From Pseudodesulfovibrio profundus (lineage in GTDB: Bacteria > Desulfobacterota > Desulfovibrionia > Desulfovibrionales > Desulfovibrionaceae), in NCBI RefSeq assembly GCF_900217235.1, contig NZ_LT907975.1:3695001-3759000 (forward strand): 64,000 nt of DNA. The letters are read 5' to 3'. How positions within the stretch are numbered: position 1 is the first letter of the stretch; the number at the start of each line of letters is the position of its first letter. The position numbers were made by a program, and so were the translations under genes. The notes below the pieces were generated by a model. It worked only from the letters and a program-made list of their open reading frames with translations. It had not been told where the DNA came from and searched no databases. Shown in pieces: positions 1-7,925 of the stretch.

Positions 1-161
1 ACGACAATCGCAACCAGAACCATGATCATGATCAATCCGCCAAATGGCATGTTCATCATGTATCCATGCTGTTGCCTCGGTCCCATCTGCTGGCCGCATG
101 CAGCCAGCAAGGATACCATTGTCAGGGCTAATCCGGACAGCGCGACTTTCATCTTCTTCAT
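1..161 (-). CDS. Small lipoprotein/membrane protein, partial (runs off window)
   Basis: Reading the minus strand from an ATG at 161 gives MKKMKVALSGLALTMVSLLA followed by ACGQQMGPRQQHGY and then a hydrophobic stretch rich in Met, Ile and Val. The segment LLAAC is a lipobox, so this is probably a lipidated protein with a following membrane-prone segment. A GGAG lies 5-6 bases ahead of the ATG. The gene continues past base 1, so its full length is unknown. It is the third gene in line behind copA and copB, which suggests a role in copper handling at the envelope; that is inference from position and Met/His content. No family was recognised. It is missing from simple ORF lists because no stop lies inside the window. 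Confidence 0.7.
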   Translation of the reverse strand, partial: MKKMKVALSGLALTMVSLLAACGQQMGPRQQHGYMMNMPFGGLIMIMVLVAIV

Positions 162-239
162 AATAACTCCAATGTTTTTCGTTTTCCCCATGTTCGTCGG
201 GGAGGGAAGAAGGACATCCGTCAGGCCGTTAGAGTGGCT

Positions 240-953
240 CTAGAACCAGAAACTGACTCCTGTCACGAATCGAATATTGTCGAAGTCTTCTCCTTCATCC
301 TTGGCGTAGTCGGCGGTTTGTCCCCAGAGCCTGCTCCAATTCACGCCGATATACGGGGCGAATTCCCTCTTTATCTCGTACTTGAGGCGCATCCCCAGTT
401 CGGTTTCGGACAAGCCTGAACCGGTCTGGGTTTCCGAGTCGTCCGTACCGTAGAAGTCCATTTCCACTTCCGGCACCAGAACGAGCCGCTGGGTGAACAG
501 AATTTCGTACTCCGCCTTGAAGCGAAGCGAGCTTCTCCCTTCTTCTCCAAGGAACAGCGCGGTGTCGATTTCAATGTTGTACGGTGCGACTCCTTCAAAC
601 CCTATGGCGAACCAGTTGCGATCCGGCTTGCCCGGCTCCTGATAGGTGTCCTTGCGCCCACCGACGTGCAGGTCCCAGAAAGCTGAGATAGCCCGGTTGT
701 AGAGGGCCTGGTATTCGACCTCTTCCAGTTTCTGGTCGTGGTATTCCCCTTCGGTCTTGAACATGAGTTTGTTGATGTCCTTGCCGACCCAGAATGAGGC
801 GTCCCATTCAACGGGATTGCTGTCGTCTGCGGTGCGCATTTCGAGCTTGTCCACCATCAGTGAAAAGAGCAGTGGGTCATCTTCCATTTCTTCGGCAAAC
901 GACACCATGGGAAGGCTCAGAAATGCCAGGATGAGTATAATGTATCTATTCAT
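240..953 (-). CDS. copB: Copper resistance protein B (outer membrane)
   Basis: A 237-residue protein with a clear signal peptide (about residues 1-20, ending SFA before EEME). The mature part matches the CopB/PcoB family in pattern: alternating amphipathic strands, FEGVAPYNIE, LGEEGRSSLR, SETELGMRLKYEI and a closing aromatic residue (SFWF) typical of outer-membrane beta-barrels. CopB works with the periplasmic oxidase CopA in copper sequestration. It starts 9 bases after the copA stop, so the two are surely co-transcribed. Many CopB proteins carry a Met/His-rich stretch before the barrel; here the mature protein is short and lacks it, so any copper binding by that stretch may rest on CopA instead. 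Family assignment is confident, metal specificity is inferred. Confidence 0.88.
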   Translation of the reverse strand: MNRYIILILAFLSLPMVSFAEEMEDDPLLFSLMVDKLEMRTADDSNPVEWDASFWVGKDINKLMFKTEGEYHDQKLEEVEYQALYNRAISAFWDLHVGGRKDTYQEPGKPDRNWFAIGFEGVAPYNIEIDTALFLGEEGRSSLRFKAEYEILFTQRLVLVPEVEMDFYGTDDSETQTGSGLSETELGMRLKYEIKREFAPYIGVNWSRLWGQTADYAKDEGEDFDNIRFVTGVSFWF

Positions 954-962
954 GTGATTCTC

Positions 963-2765
963 CTAGCTGACAGTGACTTTTCGGAACATGCCGAGCATGT
1001 GGTAGAGCAGATGGCAATGAAAAGCCCAACTGCCCATGGCATCAGCGGTGACCAGATAGCTCAGCTTCGAGCCGGGCTGGACGATGACCGTGTGCTTCCG
1101 CGGGATGGCGTGCGGGTCGCCTGTTTCGAGGTCGGACCACATGCCGTGCAGGTGCATGGGGTGGTTCATCATGGTGTCGTTGACGAATGTGATGCGCACT
1201 CGTTCATTATACTTGAGCTGAATAGGCTCTGCATCGGCATACTTCACGCCATTGATGGACCACATGTAGCGGGACATATTGCCTGTCAGGTGGAGCTGGA
1301 TTTCCCGTTCCGGCTCGCGCATGTCGGGCGTATGGTACAGGTTGCGCAGGTCGGCGTAGGTCAACACCCGGCGGCCGTTATCCCTGAGTCCGACTCCGGG
1401 ATCGTCAAGTCGCATTTGCGGTGCTTCGGCCCGCATGTCCACATGGGGACCAAACTCGGTCGGTGCGTGAACGATCGGCTCCTGACTGCCGAATCCGGCC
1501 CGGCCAAGCATTGCCATGTCGTCCATCTGGTCCGGCATCTGGTCCGGCATCTGATGCTGGGAGTGGTCCATGGTTGGTTCTGACTCCATGTTGCCCATGG
1601 TGTGACCGCCGCTTCCATGATCCATGCCTTCCATGTCCATTGCCATGCCCATGTCCCGGTGGCCGAGGATGGGGAGCGGGTCCATTTCAGGAATATCTGC
1701 TTCAAGGGAAGCGTCCGGCGTGAGTGTGCCTCTCGCATACCCGGAGCGATCAATGGCCTGGGCGAACACGCAGTAGGCGGTGTCGTCCTTGGGTTCGACA
1801 ATGACATCATAGGTCTCGGCAACGCCGATGCGGAATTCATCGACCGATACCGGCTCGATGTTCTGGCCGTCGGCAGCGACCACCGTCATTTTCAGGCCGG
1901 GAATGCGGAAATCAAAGAACGTCATGGCAGAGCCGTTGATGACCCGCAGTCTGACTTTTTCCCCTCGCTTGAAGAGGCCCTTCCAGCCTTGGGCAGGTGT
2001 CTGGCCATTCATCAGGAAGGTGTAGGTATAGCCGGTGACATCAGACAGGTCGCGATCGGTCATCCGCATCTGATTCCACATGGCTCTGTCGTTCCAGGTG
2101 CGGGCAAGTCCTTTTTCCTGAATCTCCTCAAAGAGGTCGCCTGCTGTTCGCTCGTTGAAGTTGTAGTAGTGGCTCAACTTCTTGAGCTTGGCGTAAATGT
2201 TGTCCGGGTCTTCGTCCGACCAGTCGGAAAGCACGAGGACATAATCCCGGTCATAGCTGAATGGGTCGGGCTCGATGGGGTCGACGATGATGGCACCGTA
2301 CATGCCGGTCTGTTCCTGAAAACCCGAGTGGCTGTGGTACCAGTAGGTGCCGCTCTGATTGAGCTTGAACTGGTACTTGTAGGTCTCTCCCGGCTTGATA
2401 CCGTCGAAACTGATGCCCGGAACGCCGTCCATGTTCTCGGGCAGGATGATGCCGTGCCAGTGGATGGAGCTGTCTTCGGCCAGCATGTTTTTCACGTTGA
2501 GCGTGACTGTTTCACCCTCTTTCCAGCGGAGAATGGGGCCGGGAATCGAGCCATTGATACCCGTTGCTGTCCGTTCGGTGCCGGTGAAGTTGACGCGCAT
2601 GGGGGCGATGGAAAGGTCGAACTTGTTGCCTCTCAGGACCGGGCTTTGCGTTGTCGAACTGGTCGATGCCAACAGCGCTGTGGGCGATATGCCCATGCCG
2701 AGCATGGTGCCGCCAACAGCGAGTCCTTTGACGAATTGACGACGTGAGAAGAATCCTCGCGACAT
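963..2765 (-). CDS. copA: Copper resistance multicopper oxidase CopA
   Basis: A 600-residue periplasmic multicopper oxidase. The N-terminus SRGFFSRRQFVKG is a twin-arginine export signal. Copper-site motifs are visible in order: IHWHGIILP and YWYHSHSGF in the first cupredoxin domain, HPMHLHGMW and HCHLLYHMLGMF in the last one. Between them, around residues 370-430, is a Met/His/Asp-rich insert (MGMAMDMEGMDHG, MDHSQHQMP, repeated MPDQ), typical of CopA/PcoA and thought to bind Cu(I). The start chosen is the ATG at 2765, because GAGGAG sits 4 bases ahead of it; the in-frame ATG at 2777 has no ribosome site and would only add four residues. It is first in the operon with copB and the small lipoprotein. 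Confidence 0.93.
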   Translation of the reverse strand: MSRGFFSRRQFVKGLAVGGTMLGMGISPTALLASTSSTTQSPVLRGNKFDLSIAPMRVNFTGTERTATGINGSIPGPILRWKEGETVTLNVKNMLAEDSSIHWHGIILPENMDGVPGISFDGIKPGETYKYQFKLNQSGTYWYHSHSGFQEQTGMYGAIIVDPIEPDPFSYDRDYVLVLSDWSDEDPDNIYAKLKKLSHYYNFNERTAGDLFEEIQEKGLARTWNDRAMWNQMRMTDRDLSDVTGYTYTFLMNGQTPAQGWKGLFKRGEKVRLRVINGSAMTFFDFRIPGLKMTVVAADGQNIEPVSVDEFRIGVAETYDVIVEPKDDTAYCVFAQAIDRSGYARGTLTPDASLEADIPEMDPLPILGHRDMGMAMDMEGMDHGSGGHTMGNMESEPTMDHSQHQMPDQMPDQMDDMAMLGRAGFGSQEPIVHAPTEFGPHVDMRAEAPQMRLDDPGVGLRDNGRRVLTYADLRNLYHTPDMREPEREIQLHLTGNMSRYMWSINGVKYADAEPIQLKYNERVRITFVNDTMMNHPMHLHGMWSDLETGDPHAIPRKHTVIVQPGSKLSYLVTADAMGSWAFHCHLLYHMLGMFRKVTVS

Positions 2766-2794
2766 TGTGCTCCTCATGGTGTTTATCTTGAATG

Positions 2795-2824
2795 ATTATA
2801 ACTGGTTCTAAATTAATAGTTCCA
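2795..2824 (-). promoter_or_regulatory. Candidate promoter of the copper operon
   Basis: On the minus strand a perfect TATAAT (2800-2795) lies about 30 bases ahead of the copA start. The -35 position holds only a weak match (GGAACT at 17-base spacing or TGGAAC at 18). A poor -35 box would fit an activator-dependent promoter, but no copper-regulator operator could be identified with confidence. Confidence 0.35.
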
Positions 2825-2904
2825 CCATATACTACTCGGATAGCTGTGTCGATTGATTCCGGCAATGAGTTGGGTAAAACGAATAGAAACAATGAATCCG
2901 AGTG

Positions 2905-2943
2905 CAAGGACCGGATGAGTTGTTACTTCCCGTCCGGTCCTTG
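2905..2943 (-). terminator. Stem-loop over the end of the lipoprotein gene
   Basis: CAAGGACCGGA (2905-2915) and TCCGGTCCTTG (2933-2943) form a perfect 11-bp inverted repeat that spans the stop codon of the 2923-3576 gene. There is no T-run after it, so it is a weak or Rho-assisted terminator, or an mRNA-end stabiliser, between the sulfur genes and copA. Confidence 0.45.
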
Positions 2944-3576
2944 GTCGAACTCGATCAGTGGTGCAAATCGAATATCGGTCCCTGCTTCGACTTCATGATA
3001 CAATACGCTGTCTTGCCCGACGCGCCCGCCCATGTCGTAGGTGAAGGATGCGAGGGCTTCGTGGGCTATCCAGTATCCGTCCATCCTGGCTCCGCGGCCA
3101 TCGTGCAGTGAATGGAAATGAAGATATGAATCCTGCGGTTCCGGGCGGGTGGCAAGCCAGGACGCCGGGGCTTTGTCAAAGACCACCGGCGTGATGCGGC
3201 CCATGGGTGCCGGTTGGTCCGATCGTGTCCCCGGGAGTCGGGCCAGTACAGCCTGTCCTTTGAACAGCTGAGCGTTAACCGGCATATCGGATGAGTAGAA
3301 GCCGCGCTCGTTGAAGCAGACAAAGTCGAGTCGGCTCAGATCATCCGTTGATTCAGGGCGAAAGTAGTACCCGACAAAGGGACCGAATGAGGCCACTTGC
3401 CCACCGATTTCAATGCGAACAGTCGATTGGTATCCGCGTGGCACATCCAGTTCAACCGATGGCGATTCAGATGATGAACCGCCATCGGTGCAGGCCATAA
3501 GTGTCAATAACAGGCAGACTGCGACGAGTCTGGTGGGTGCTCGATTATGCATACGTTTACTGTGTTTCAGGACCAT
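2923..3576 (-). CDS. Conserved-looking lipoprotein of unknown function
   Basis: A 217-residue protein with a lipoprotein signal: a basic N-terminus, a hydrophobic core and the lipobox LLTLMAC followed by an SSSES spacer. The rest is a soluble domain with no motif I recognise (pieces include YYFRPESTDDLSRLDFVCFN and YLHFHSLHDGRGARMDGYWI). It may start at 3576, overlapping the upstream transporter gene by 20 bases, or at the ATG at 3552 just after that stop; neither has a good ribosome site, and the second gives a more usual signal peptide of about 20 residues. It is the last gene of the rhodanese-YeeE operon and lies before copA, so it could serve sulfur or copper metabolism. Confidence 0.65.
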   Translation of the reverse strand: MVLKHSKRMHNRAPTRLVAVCLLLTLMACTDGGSSSESPSVELDVPRGYQSTVRIEIGGQVASFGPFVGYYFRPESTDDLSRLDFVCFNERGFYSSDMPVNAQLFKGQAVLARLPGTRSDQPAPMGRITPVVFDKAPASWLATRPEPQDSYLHFHSLHDGRGARMDGYWIAHEALASFTYDMGGRVGQDSVLYHEVEAGTDIRFAPLIEFDQGPDGK

Positions 3577-4099
3577 GGCGCCAGAGCCTTCCTATCAGCC
3601 AAATTGCAACAGTTAGAAAGGCGACTTCCACGATAAGGCCGGTCAACTGGCCGCCGAAGAGGTCGCCCATGGTTATTTGCCCCATGTTGGTCGGAGCGTA
3701 CACGGCCGGAATGATCCAGGCATGCAGATGGGCGAAGGCCGCGGTTCCGGCCATGCCACCGATAAGCGCGAAAACCGCATCCATGCGGCCTTCACCAACA
3801 GCGGCCCAGCATGTGCCGGGGCAATATCCAGCCAATCCCCAGCCCAGACCGAACAGGGTGCCACCGACCAGAATGCCGCCAATGGTCAGGGGGAGGATGG
3901 TCGTGCGTCCAACGCCGACCGCTTGCAGGGCAAAAAGGCCAATGGCTGCGAAGATGACCGCCATGAGCATGAATCGGGGGATGCGTGAATCCTGCATGAG
4001 ATGGCCCAGAGCCATCTCCTCGGGATCAGTGGCCCCGACCCGCTGAATCACGAAACCGAATACTGTTCCGGAGAGAATGCCAATTACTATTTCCGTCAT
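3557..4099 (-). CDS. YeeE/YedE-family sulfur transporter, second half-unit
   Basis: A 180-residue integral membrane protein of the YeeE/YedE (DUF395, sulphur transport) family. It has about five hydrophobic segments and the family motif GWGLAGYCPGTCWAAVGEG, which holds the conserved cysteine of this family. E. coli YeeE-type proteins (TsuA) take up thiosulfate; half-size pairs like this one are common in anaerobes. The ATG at 4099 overlaps the end of the upstream half by one base (TAATG type), so translation is coupled and the two halves probably form one transporter. Upstream reading in the same frame exists but has no ribosome site. Substrate (thiosulfate or another sulfur compound) is inferred from the neighbouring rhodanese. 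Confidence 0.85.
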   Translation of the reverse strand: MTEIVIGILSGTVFGFVIQRVGATDPEEMALGHLMQDSRIPRFMLMAVIFAAIGLFALQAVGVGRTTILPLTIGGILVGGTLFGLGWGLAGYCPGTCWAAVGEGRMDAVFALIGGMAGTAAFAHLHAWIIPAVYAPTNMGQITMGDLFGGQLTGLIVEVAFLTVAIWLIGRLWRHGPETQ

Positions 4100-4626
4100 T
4101 ACTTTTTCCCGCCTTGTTTGCCGTAGACCATTCGGGCAGCGAGCATCGCTGTCGCAAAGATCACTGCGCCGAAGAGCAGACCGCTGATTGCCAACTGGGT
4201 ACTGCCTGATATGAAGAGTCCCAAAGTACAGCCTCCGGCCAGTCGTGCGCCGAACAGAATCAGGAAGCCGCCGATGAATGTTGCCGCGTATCGTTTGATC
4301 GGGCTTGGCCCGAATCGGCGTATCCAGATTTGCGGAACGTTTCTGATTTGGCGACCACCCGTCACGGCAGCAATAAAACCACCGGCAGCCATGCCGAGCA
4401 CAAACCCCATGAGCCATGAACCCGGGCCGGGAAGGGCTGCGTAATGGGGATTCTCGGCAGCATATTGTGGCGCTATTTCCAGAAACAGCCCCTTGAGGGT
4501 CGTTACAAAACCACTTGATGAAGCTGGTGGGCCAAAGCTGGCAAAGATGAAAACAATGATGCCAGCCAGAGCCGCGGCGGCCGGAACCACCGGCCATCGT
4601 TTGGGATCGGTATTAGTGGGTTGCAT
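4099..4626 (-). CDS. YeeE/YedE-family sulfur transporter, first half-unit
   Basis: A 175-residue membrane protein homologous to its downstream neighbour. It shows five hydrophobic helices and the motif ARLAGGCTLGLFISGSTQL, the GGC(T)xG signature of YeeE/YedE proteins. The start is the ATG at 4626, which has GGAGG six bases ahead; the ribosome site overlaps the stop of the rhodanese gene, so translation of the three genes is linked. It ends in lysines (GKQGGKK), usual for a cytoplasmic tail. The pair with 3557-4099 resembles two halves of the larger fused YeeE. Role: moving a sulfur species, probably thiosulfate, across the inner membrane; the direction and substrate are inference. Confidence 0.85.
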   Translation of the reverse strand: MQPTNTDPKRWPVVPAAAALAGIIVFIFASFGPPASSSGFVTTLKGLFLEIAPQYAAENPHYAALPGPGSWLMGFVLGMAAGGFIAAVTGGRQIRNVPQIWIRRFGPSPIKRYAATFIGGFLILFGARLAGGCTLGLFISGSTQLAISGLLFGAVIFATAMLAARMVYGKQGGKK

Positions 4627-4628
4627 GG

Positions 4629-5726
4629 TTAACCTCCACAAGAGATGTAGCCGTCATTGGAACCGGAAGCCTTGCTGCCCGTTGAATTGCTCGATGCGCT
4701 GCTTGCAGGTTGGGTCATCCGTGTCTTGTTGCTCCCGGCATTGGCAGAGGGTAGGCCGTAGCTTCTAGTAGGCGTGTTCGCCTTGGTTTCCACTGGGTAG
4801 AAATTGTCGGGTGCCCCCCACTCGAACCAGGAGTTCTCGTAGAGCATGACATCTTCAAAACCCATCAGTCGTAGAATGAAGTACCCGAATGATCCACGAC
4901 GACCGGAGTGGCAATAGACCACTGTACCGCGGGACGGGTCCAAGCCTGCGTACAGGTTGGCAAGCTCGTTATACGATTTGATGGCTTTTGTTTCCGGTGA
5001 TGCCCAGTTGAGGGTGTAGTCAATATTGAACGCCGTGGGGATATGGCCCAGCTTCAGGACCGTTCCGTCCAGGCCGGTGTTGGGCTTTTCACCGAGATAT
5101 TCCTGCTCCGAACGAACATCCAGAATCTGATAGTATGGGTCGCCAAGTCGCTGGTAGATGTCTGATCCGCTGATGCGCTTACGGACTTTCACTTCGCTCA
5201 GAGGTGCCTGATACAGTAGCGCCTCACGCTTGGCCGGAGTGGAGTCCACAGTGAATCCGGCATCCTGCCAACCATCAACGCCGCGTTCCAGAATGCGGAC
5301 ATCCTTGTGGCCGAGAAGGTCGAGGACCCAAAACACATAGGAACTGGTGGCGCCGCCATCGCGCTGCACCGAATCATACAACACCACGGTGTCGGAGCGG
5401 GAAATGCCGTGATCTCCCAATATTCGTTGTGCTTCGTCCAACCCCACGAAAACACCGCCCAGTCCGTAGAGCAGGTCGTTTTTTCGGAAGAGTCGCCAGG
5501 GCATGTGGATAGCACCGGGAATGACGTTGTTATCTACATATTTATCTTCCCGGACATCAACGATGATCACATCTTCGTTTGTCATGTTCTGGGATACCCA
5601 CTGGGGAGTGGCCAGCAAATTGCTGTTTGCAAATCCTCCCTCGGCCGGAGCGGAACTGACGCTCCAGATACCGGCCAGGATAAGCAAACCGGCAATAACG
5701 AGCCGTTTGATCATGTTTGAAGACAT
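4629..5726 (-). CDS. Exported two-domain rhodanese (sulfurtransferase) with a C-terminal SCGG tail
   Basis: A 365-residue protein with an N-terminal signal sequence (MIKRLVIAGLLILAGIWSVS) and two rhodanese domains. The first (about residues 40-150) lacks the active cysteine (VVLYDSVQRDGGA). The second (about 170-300) has the loop VVYCHSGRRGSFGY with the catalytic Cys. After it comes a 45-residue low-complexity Ser/Asn/Ala linker, and the protein ends GYISCGG. The start at 5726 has AAGGAGG seven bases ahead. Rhodaneses pass sulfane sulfur from thiosulfate or polysulfide to an acceptor; here the enzyme is outside the cytoplasm and is co-transcribed with two YeeE transporters, suggesting capture of sulfur before import. 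The terminal CGG recalls the SoxY carrier arm (see findings). Confidence 0.9.
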   Translation of the reverse strand: MSSNMIKRLVIAGLLILAGIWSVSSAPAEGGFANSNLLATPQWVSQNMTNEDVIIVDVREDKYVDNNVIPGAIHMPWRLFRKNDLLYGLGGVFVGLDEAQRILGDHGISRSDTVVLYDSVQRDGGATSSYVFWVLDLLGHKDVRILERGVDGWQDAGFTVDSTPAKREALLYQAPLSEVKVRKRISGSDIYQRLGDPYYQILDVRSEQEYLGEKPNTGLDGTVLKLGHIPTAFNIDYTLNWASPETKAIKSYNELANLYAGLDPSRGTVVYCHSGRRGSFGYFILRLMGFEDVMLYENSWFEWGAPDNFYPVETKANTPTRSYGLPSANAGSNKTRMTQPASSASSNSTGSKASGSNDGYISCGG

Positions 5727-6263
5727 AGGTGAACCTCCTTTTATAACCAACTTATTCAAGACTTGCGCTTGAAACTATCACATTCTTCTTTGTCATTAGT
5801 CTTGTGGTGAATGCGGTGTGTCTCATGGTGCTTTGAAGGGGAATAACTCCCCTTTCATTGTACGAGATAAAAGACACTCTATTTTGTATAGAGACCTTCT
5901 ACCGTACGGAAACGGTTGTCTCTTTTCAAGGGGGGTGTCTAAAAATGTCAGATCCATTCGGCATTATTCATATTGAGGGACCGGCTATGGCTGCGATAGC
6001 GATCTAATACGGTAGGCATCGTGTGTTGGCTGTGGCTTATTCGCCAGTATTTTATTCTCGATACTGACAAGAACCACAGATTGACGCTGCGAAGGGCTGA
6101 TGGTTTGCTGAAAACAAACAGAGAGTTACGATGACGATTTCAGCTACCTATTCTCATCCCCTGTTTATCTGATCGATATTGTATCAATGAATGTAATTTG
6201 TTAGTCGATATTTGTTTTGTCGATTGCGGTTGCCGGTAGAGTGCCCGCTTTCAAACAATGTCT
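5727..6263. other. Gene-free stretch: divergent promoter region with palindromes
   Basis: No coding potential seen. It separates the rhodanese operon (minus) from the riboswitch-controlled gene (plus). Visible structure: AAGGGG/CCCCTT stem near 5836-5852, CTCTA/TAGAG repeat near 5878-5894, and a palindrome CCGTACGG near 5901 followed by AAACGG. These may be operators of the rhodanese operon; no regulator is assigned. Confidence 0.4.
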
Positions 6264-6335
6264 ATTAAAGCCAAAGCCATCGTGAGGTGGTGACGGAAAG
6301 CCACGGGTCTCATTGAGACAGCCGGGCTGCCGGGG
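6264..6335 (+). promoter_or_regulatory. GEMM-I riboswitch (c-di-GMP / cGAMP class)
   Basis: The segment has the layout of the GEMM-I aptamer. First a helix CCATC-GTGA-GGTGG closed by a GNRA tetraloop (6277-6290), then the conserved joining strand TGACGGAAAGCC (consensus GACGCAAAGCC), then the second helix ACGGGTCTC-ATT-GAGAC, then AGCCGGGCTGCCG, which matches the conserved 3' receptor strand. It is on the same strand as, and about 150 bases ahead of, the lipoprotein gene at 6489. A TGCAGCC/GGCTGCA stem at 6393-6424 lies between them and may belong to the expression platform. The ligand may be c-di-GMP or cyclic GMP-AMP; both are known for this motif in deltaproteobacteria and the sequence alone does not decide. 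Confidence 0.85.
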
Positions 6336-6488
6336 GGAGTGTCGTTAATGCTCTGCTACCCTTAAAATAATCCTGAAACAGCTTTAATGGCTTGCAGCCG
6401 TGTCGCACAAGTAGACTGGCTGCATGTGTGTACTATTGTGGGGTTTTGGGGTGGTTCATATGAGGGTGTGTTTTAAATCGAGGGTAAT

Positions 6489-7652
6489 ATGAAAAAAATT
6501 CTGTTGGTTCTTTTGAGTGTATTCATTCTTTTTTCGGCAGGCTGCCGTGCAAGGACTATTAGTACCAAGCCATTGGATTTTGGCTACACGCAAGGAGCAG
6601 CCCAGATTGATGGTGCCTGCGGTATCTGCATCTCCGAGTCAAATTTAAGCAAGGAAGTCGTTGAAGGGAGTATCAGTGATTCATACAAATATACACCTTA
6701 CGCCGATTTGCACTTTGGGCTTGGTTACGCCTTGAATGAGACATGTGACAGCATCGGGTATTATGAGAATAAAGATGATGCCATGGCAAATGGAGCTCAG
6801 GTAATCGTCGTGCCAAGACTCCAGACAGAGTCTGAGCCAACATTCCCTTTCTGGCCTCCCGATACCTTCTCCATTTCGATGGATACGGATATTTTTGATA
6901 ACGCCGGTAGTCTCATCCAACGCACCCAGTCCTCAGCAACAGCGACTGCAGAAAGAGCCGATTGGAAAATGAGCAATGGCTATGCCGGAAGTAAAGCCAT
7001 GGAGAAAGTGATTCAGGATTTCCTGGGCGAACTCGATTATGGCTTGATTAACCAGCGCGTAAAAGCTTCTTCCGTGCAGCCTTCTGCAGCACCTGAAAAG
7101 GCTGTCGAGGTCGTGAAACTGAAACAAACGATCCAACTCTACCAGGGTGTTTTGACATATCCGGTTGCCCCTTGGGTAAAGAGTGTTAATGATCTCCAGT
7201 TTATTAAAAGTGACCGAAATCAGACTGCGAACACATTTGCCTTCGATCAGATACCTGTTTCACAGGAGTTTGAGAGTTGGAGCAAACTGTATGGAGTGTA
7301 CGGTTTCCACCTGCCCGAATATGATATGAACCGATTTGTAGAAGAATCCATGAACTTCTTGGCTCTTGGGTGCGATGCTCAGGCAGAGCTCAAAGTGGTG
7401 AGCTCTGATAATGATAAAGTCATTGTCAGCTTTTTCTGTAGCGATCTGAAAGATTCGCTGGTGAAAAAGGGGAATAACACCGAAAGCGGATTGCTCTACA
7501 TTAGTCAGGTCGATCAATCATTTGCCAAGGTTTATGCGGCGTGGCGTGCACCCAGTAAAGACATGAATACAGATAAATGGCCATTGACCGAAGAGCAGAT
7601 CGCGGATGTCATACAACGAATGGAAACGATCCGCTATTTCAAGCCAGAATAA
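6489..7652 (+). CDS. Lipoprotein of unknown function under GEMM control
   Basis: A 387-residue protein with a classic lipoprotein signal (MKKILLVLLSVFILFSAGCR; lipobox FSAGC). The N-terminal half has a fold-like pattern with GACGICI and a region around VVPRLQTESEPTFPFWPPD; the middle is variable and the C-terminal half has a charged alpha/beta pattern. No family was recognised. The ribosome site GAGGG lies four bases before the ATG. It is a single-gene unit, bounded by the riboswitch upstream and a strong terminator at 7664. Because GEMM riboswitches normally govern motility, pili, cytochromes or surface components, a role on the cell surface is likely, but this rests only on control and location. 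Confidence 0.7.
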   Translation: MKKILLVLLSVFILFSAGCRARTISTKPLDFGYTQGAAQIDGACGICISESNLSKEVVEGSISDSYKYTPYADLHFGLGYALNETCDSIGYYENKDDAMANGAQVIVVPRLQTESEPTFPFWPPDTFSISMDTDIFDNAGSLIQRTQSSATATAERADWKMSNGYAGSKAMEKVIQDFLGELDYGLINQRVKASSVQPSAAPEKAVEVVKLKQTIQLYQGVLTYPVAPWVKSVNDLQFIKSDRNQTANTFAFDQIPVSQEFESWSKLYGVYGFHLPEYDMNRFVEESMNFLALGCDAQAELKVVSSDNDKVIVSFFCSDLKDSLVKKGNNTESGLLYISQVDQSFAKVYAAWRAPSKDMNTDKWPLTEEQIADVIQRMETIRYFKPE

Positions 7653-7663
7653 ACTCACCATGT

Positions 7664-7694
7664 AAAGGCCCGGTTCCTCCGGGCCTTTTCTTTT
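7664..7694 (+). terminator. Rho-independent terminator
   Basis: AAAGGCCCGG-TTCCT-CCGGGCCTTTT with a following T-rich run, 12 bases after the lipoprotein stop. Confidence 0.9.
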
Positions 7695-7925
7695 GCGCCG
7701 TGGAATGTGGTAATCGATCGACGTTCCTCTATAATTGGGCTGGATGCCTTTCTTCCTTACGCCTTGATTCCCCGTGTTGTACTTTTCGCGCCAGATAAAA
7801 GTGATGGAACTACCCGGAAATGGCTTCTTCGGGCGGCTATAATATTTCACGACTCTTTCTTGCTTTTTCGTGTGCGTGGAGATAGCCCTTTCTCTCATTT
7901 CAAAATTCATTTCTGGAGTTCATTA

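Noticed and set aside
954..2747. Long plus-strand open frames opposite copA (209 and 381 codons)
   Set aside because: They mirror the codon pattern of copA, whose family motifs are complete, and have no ribosome sites or recognisable domains.
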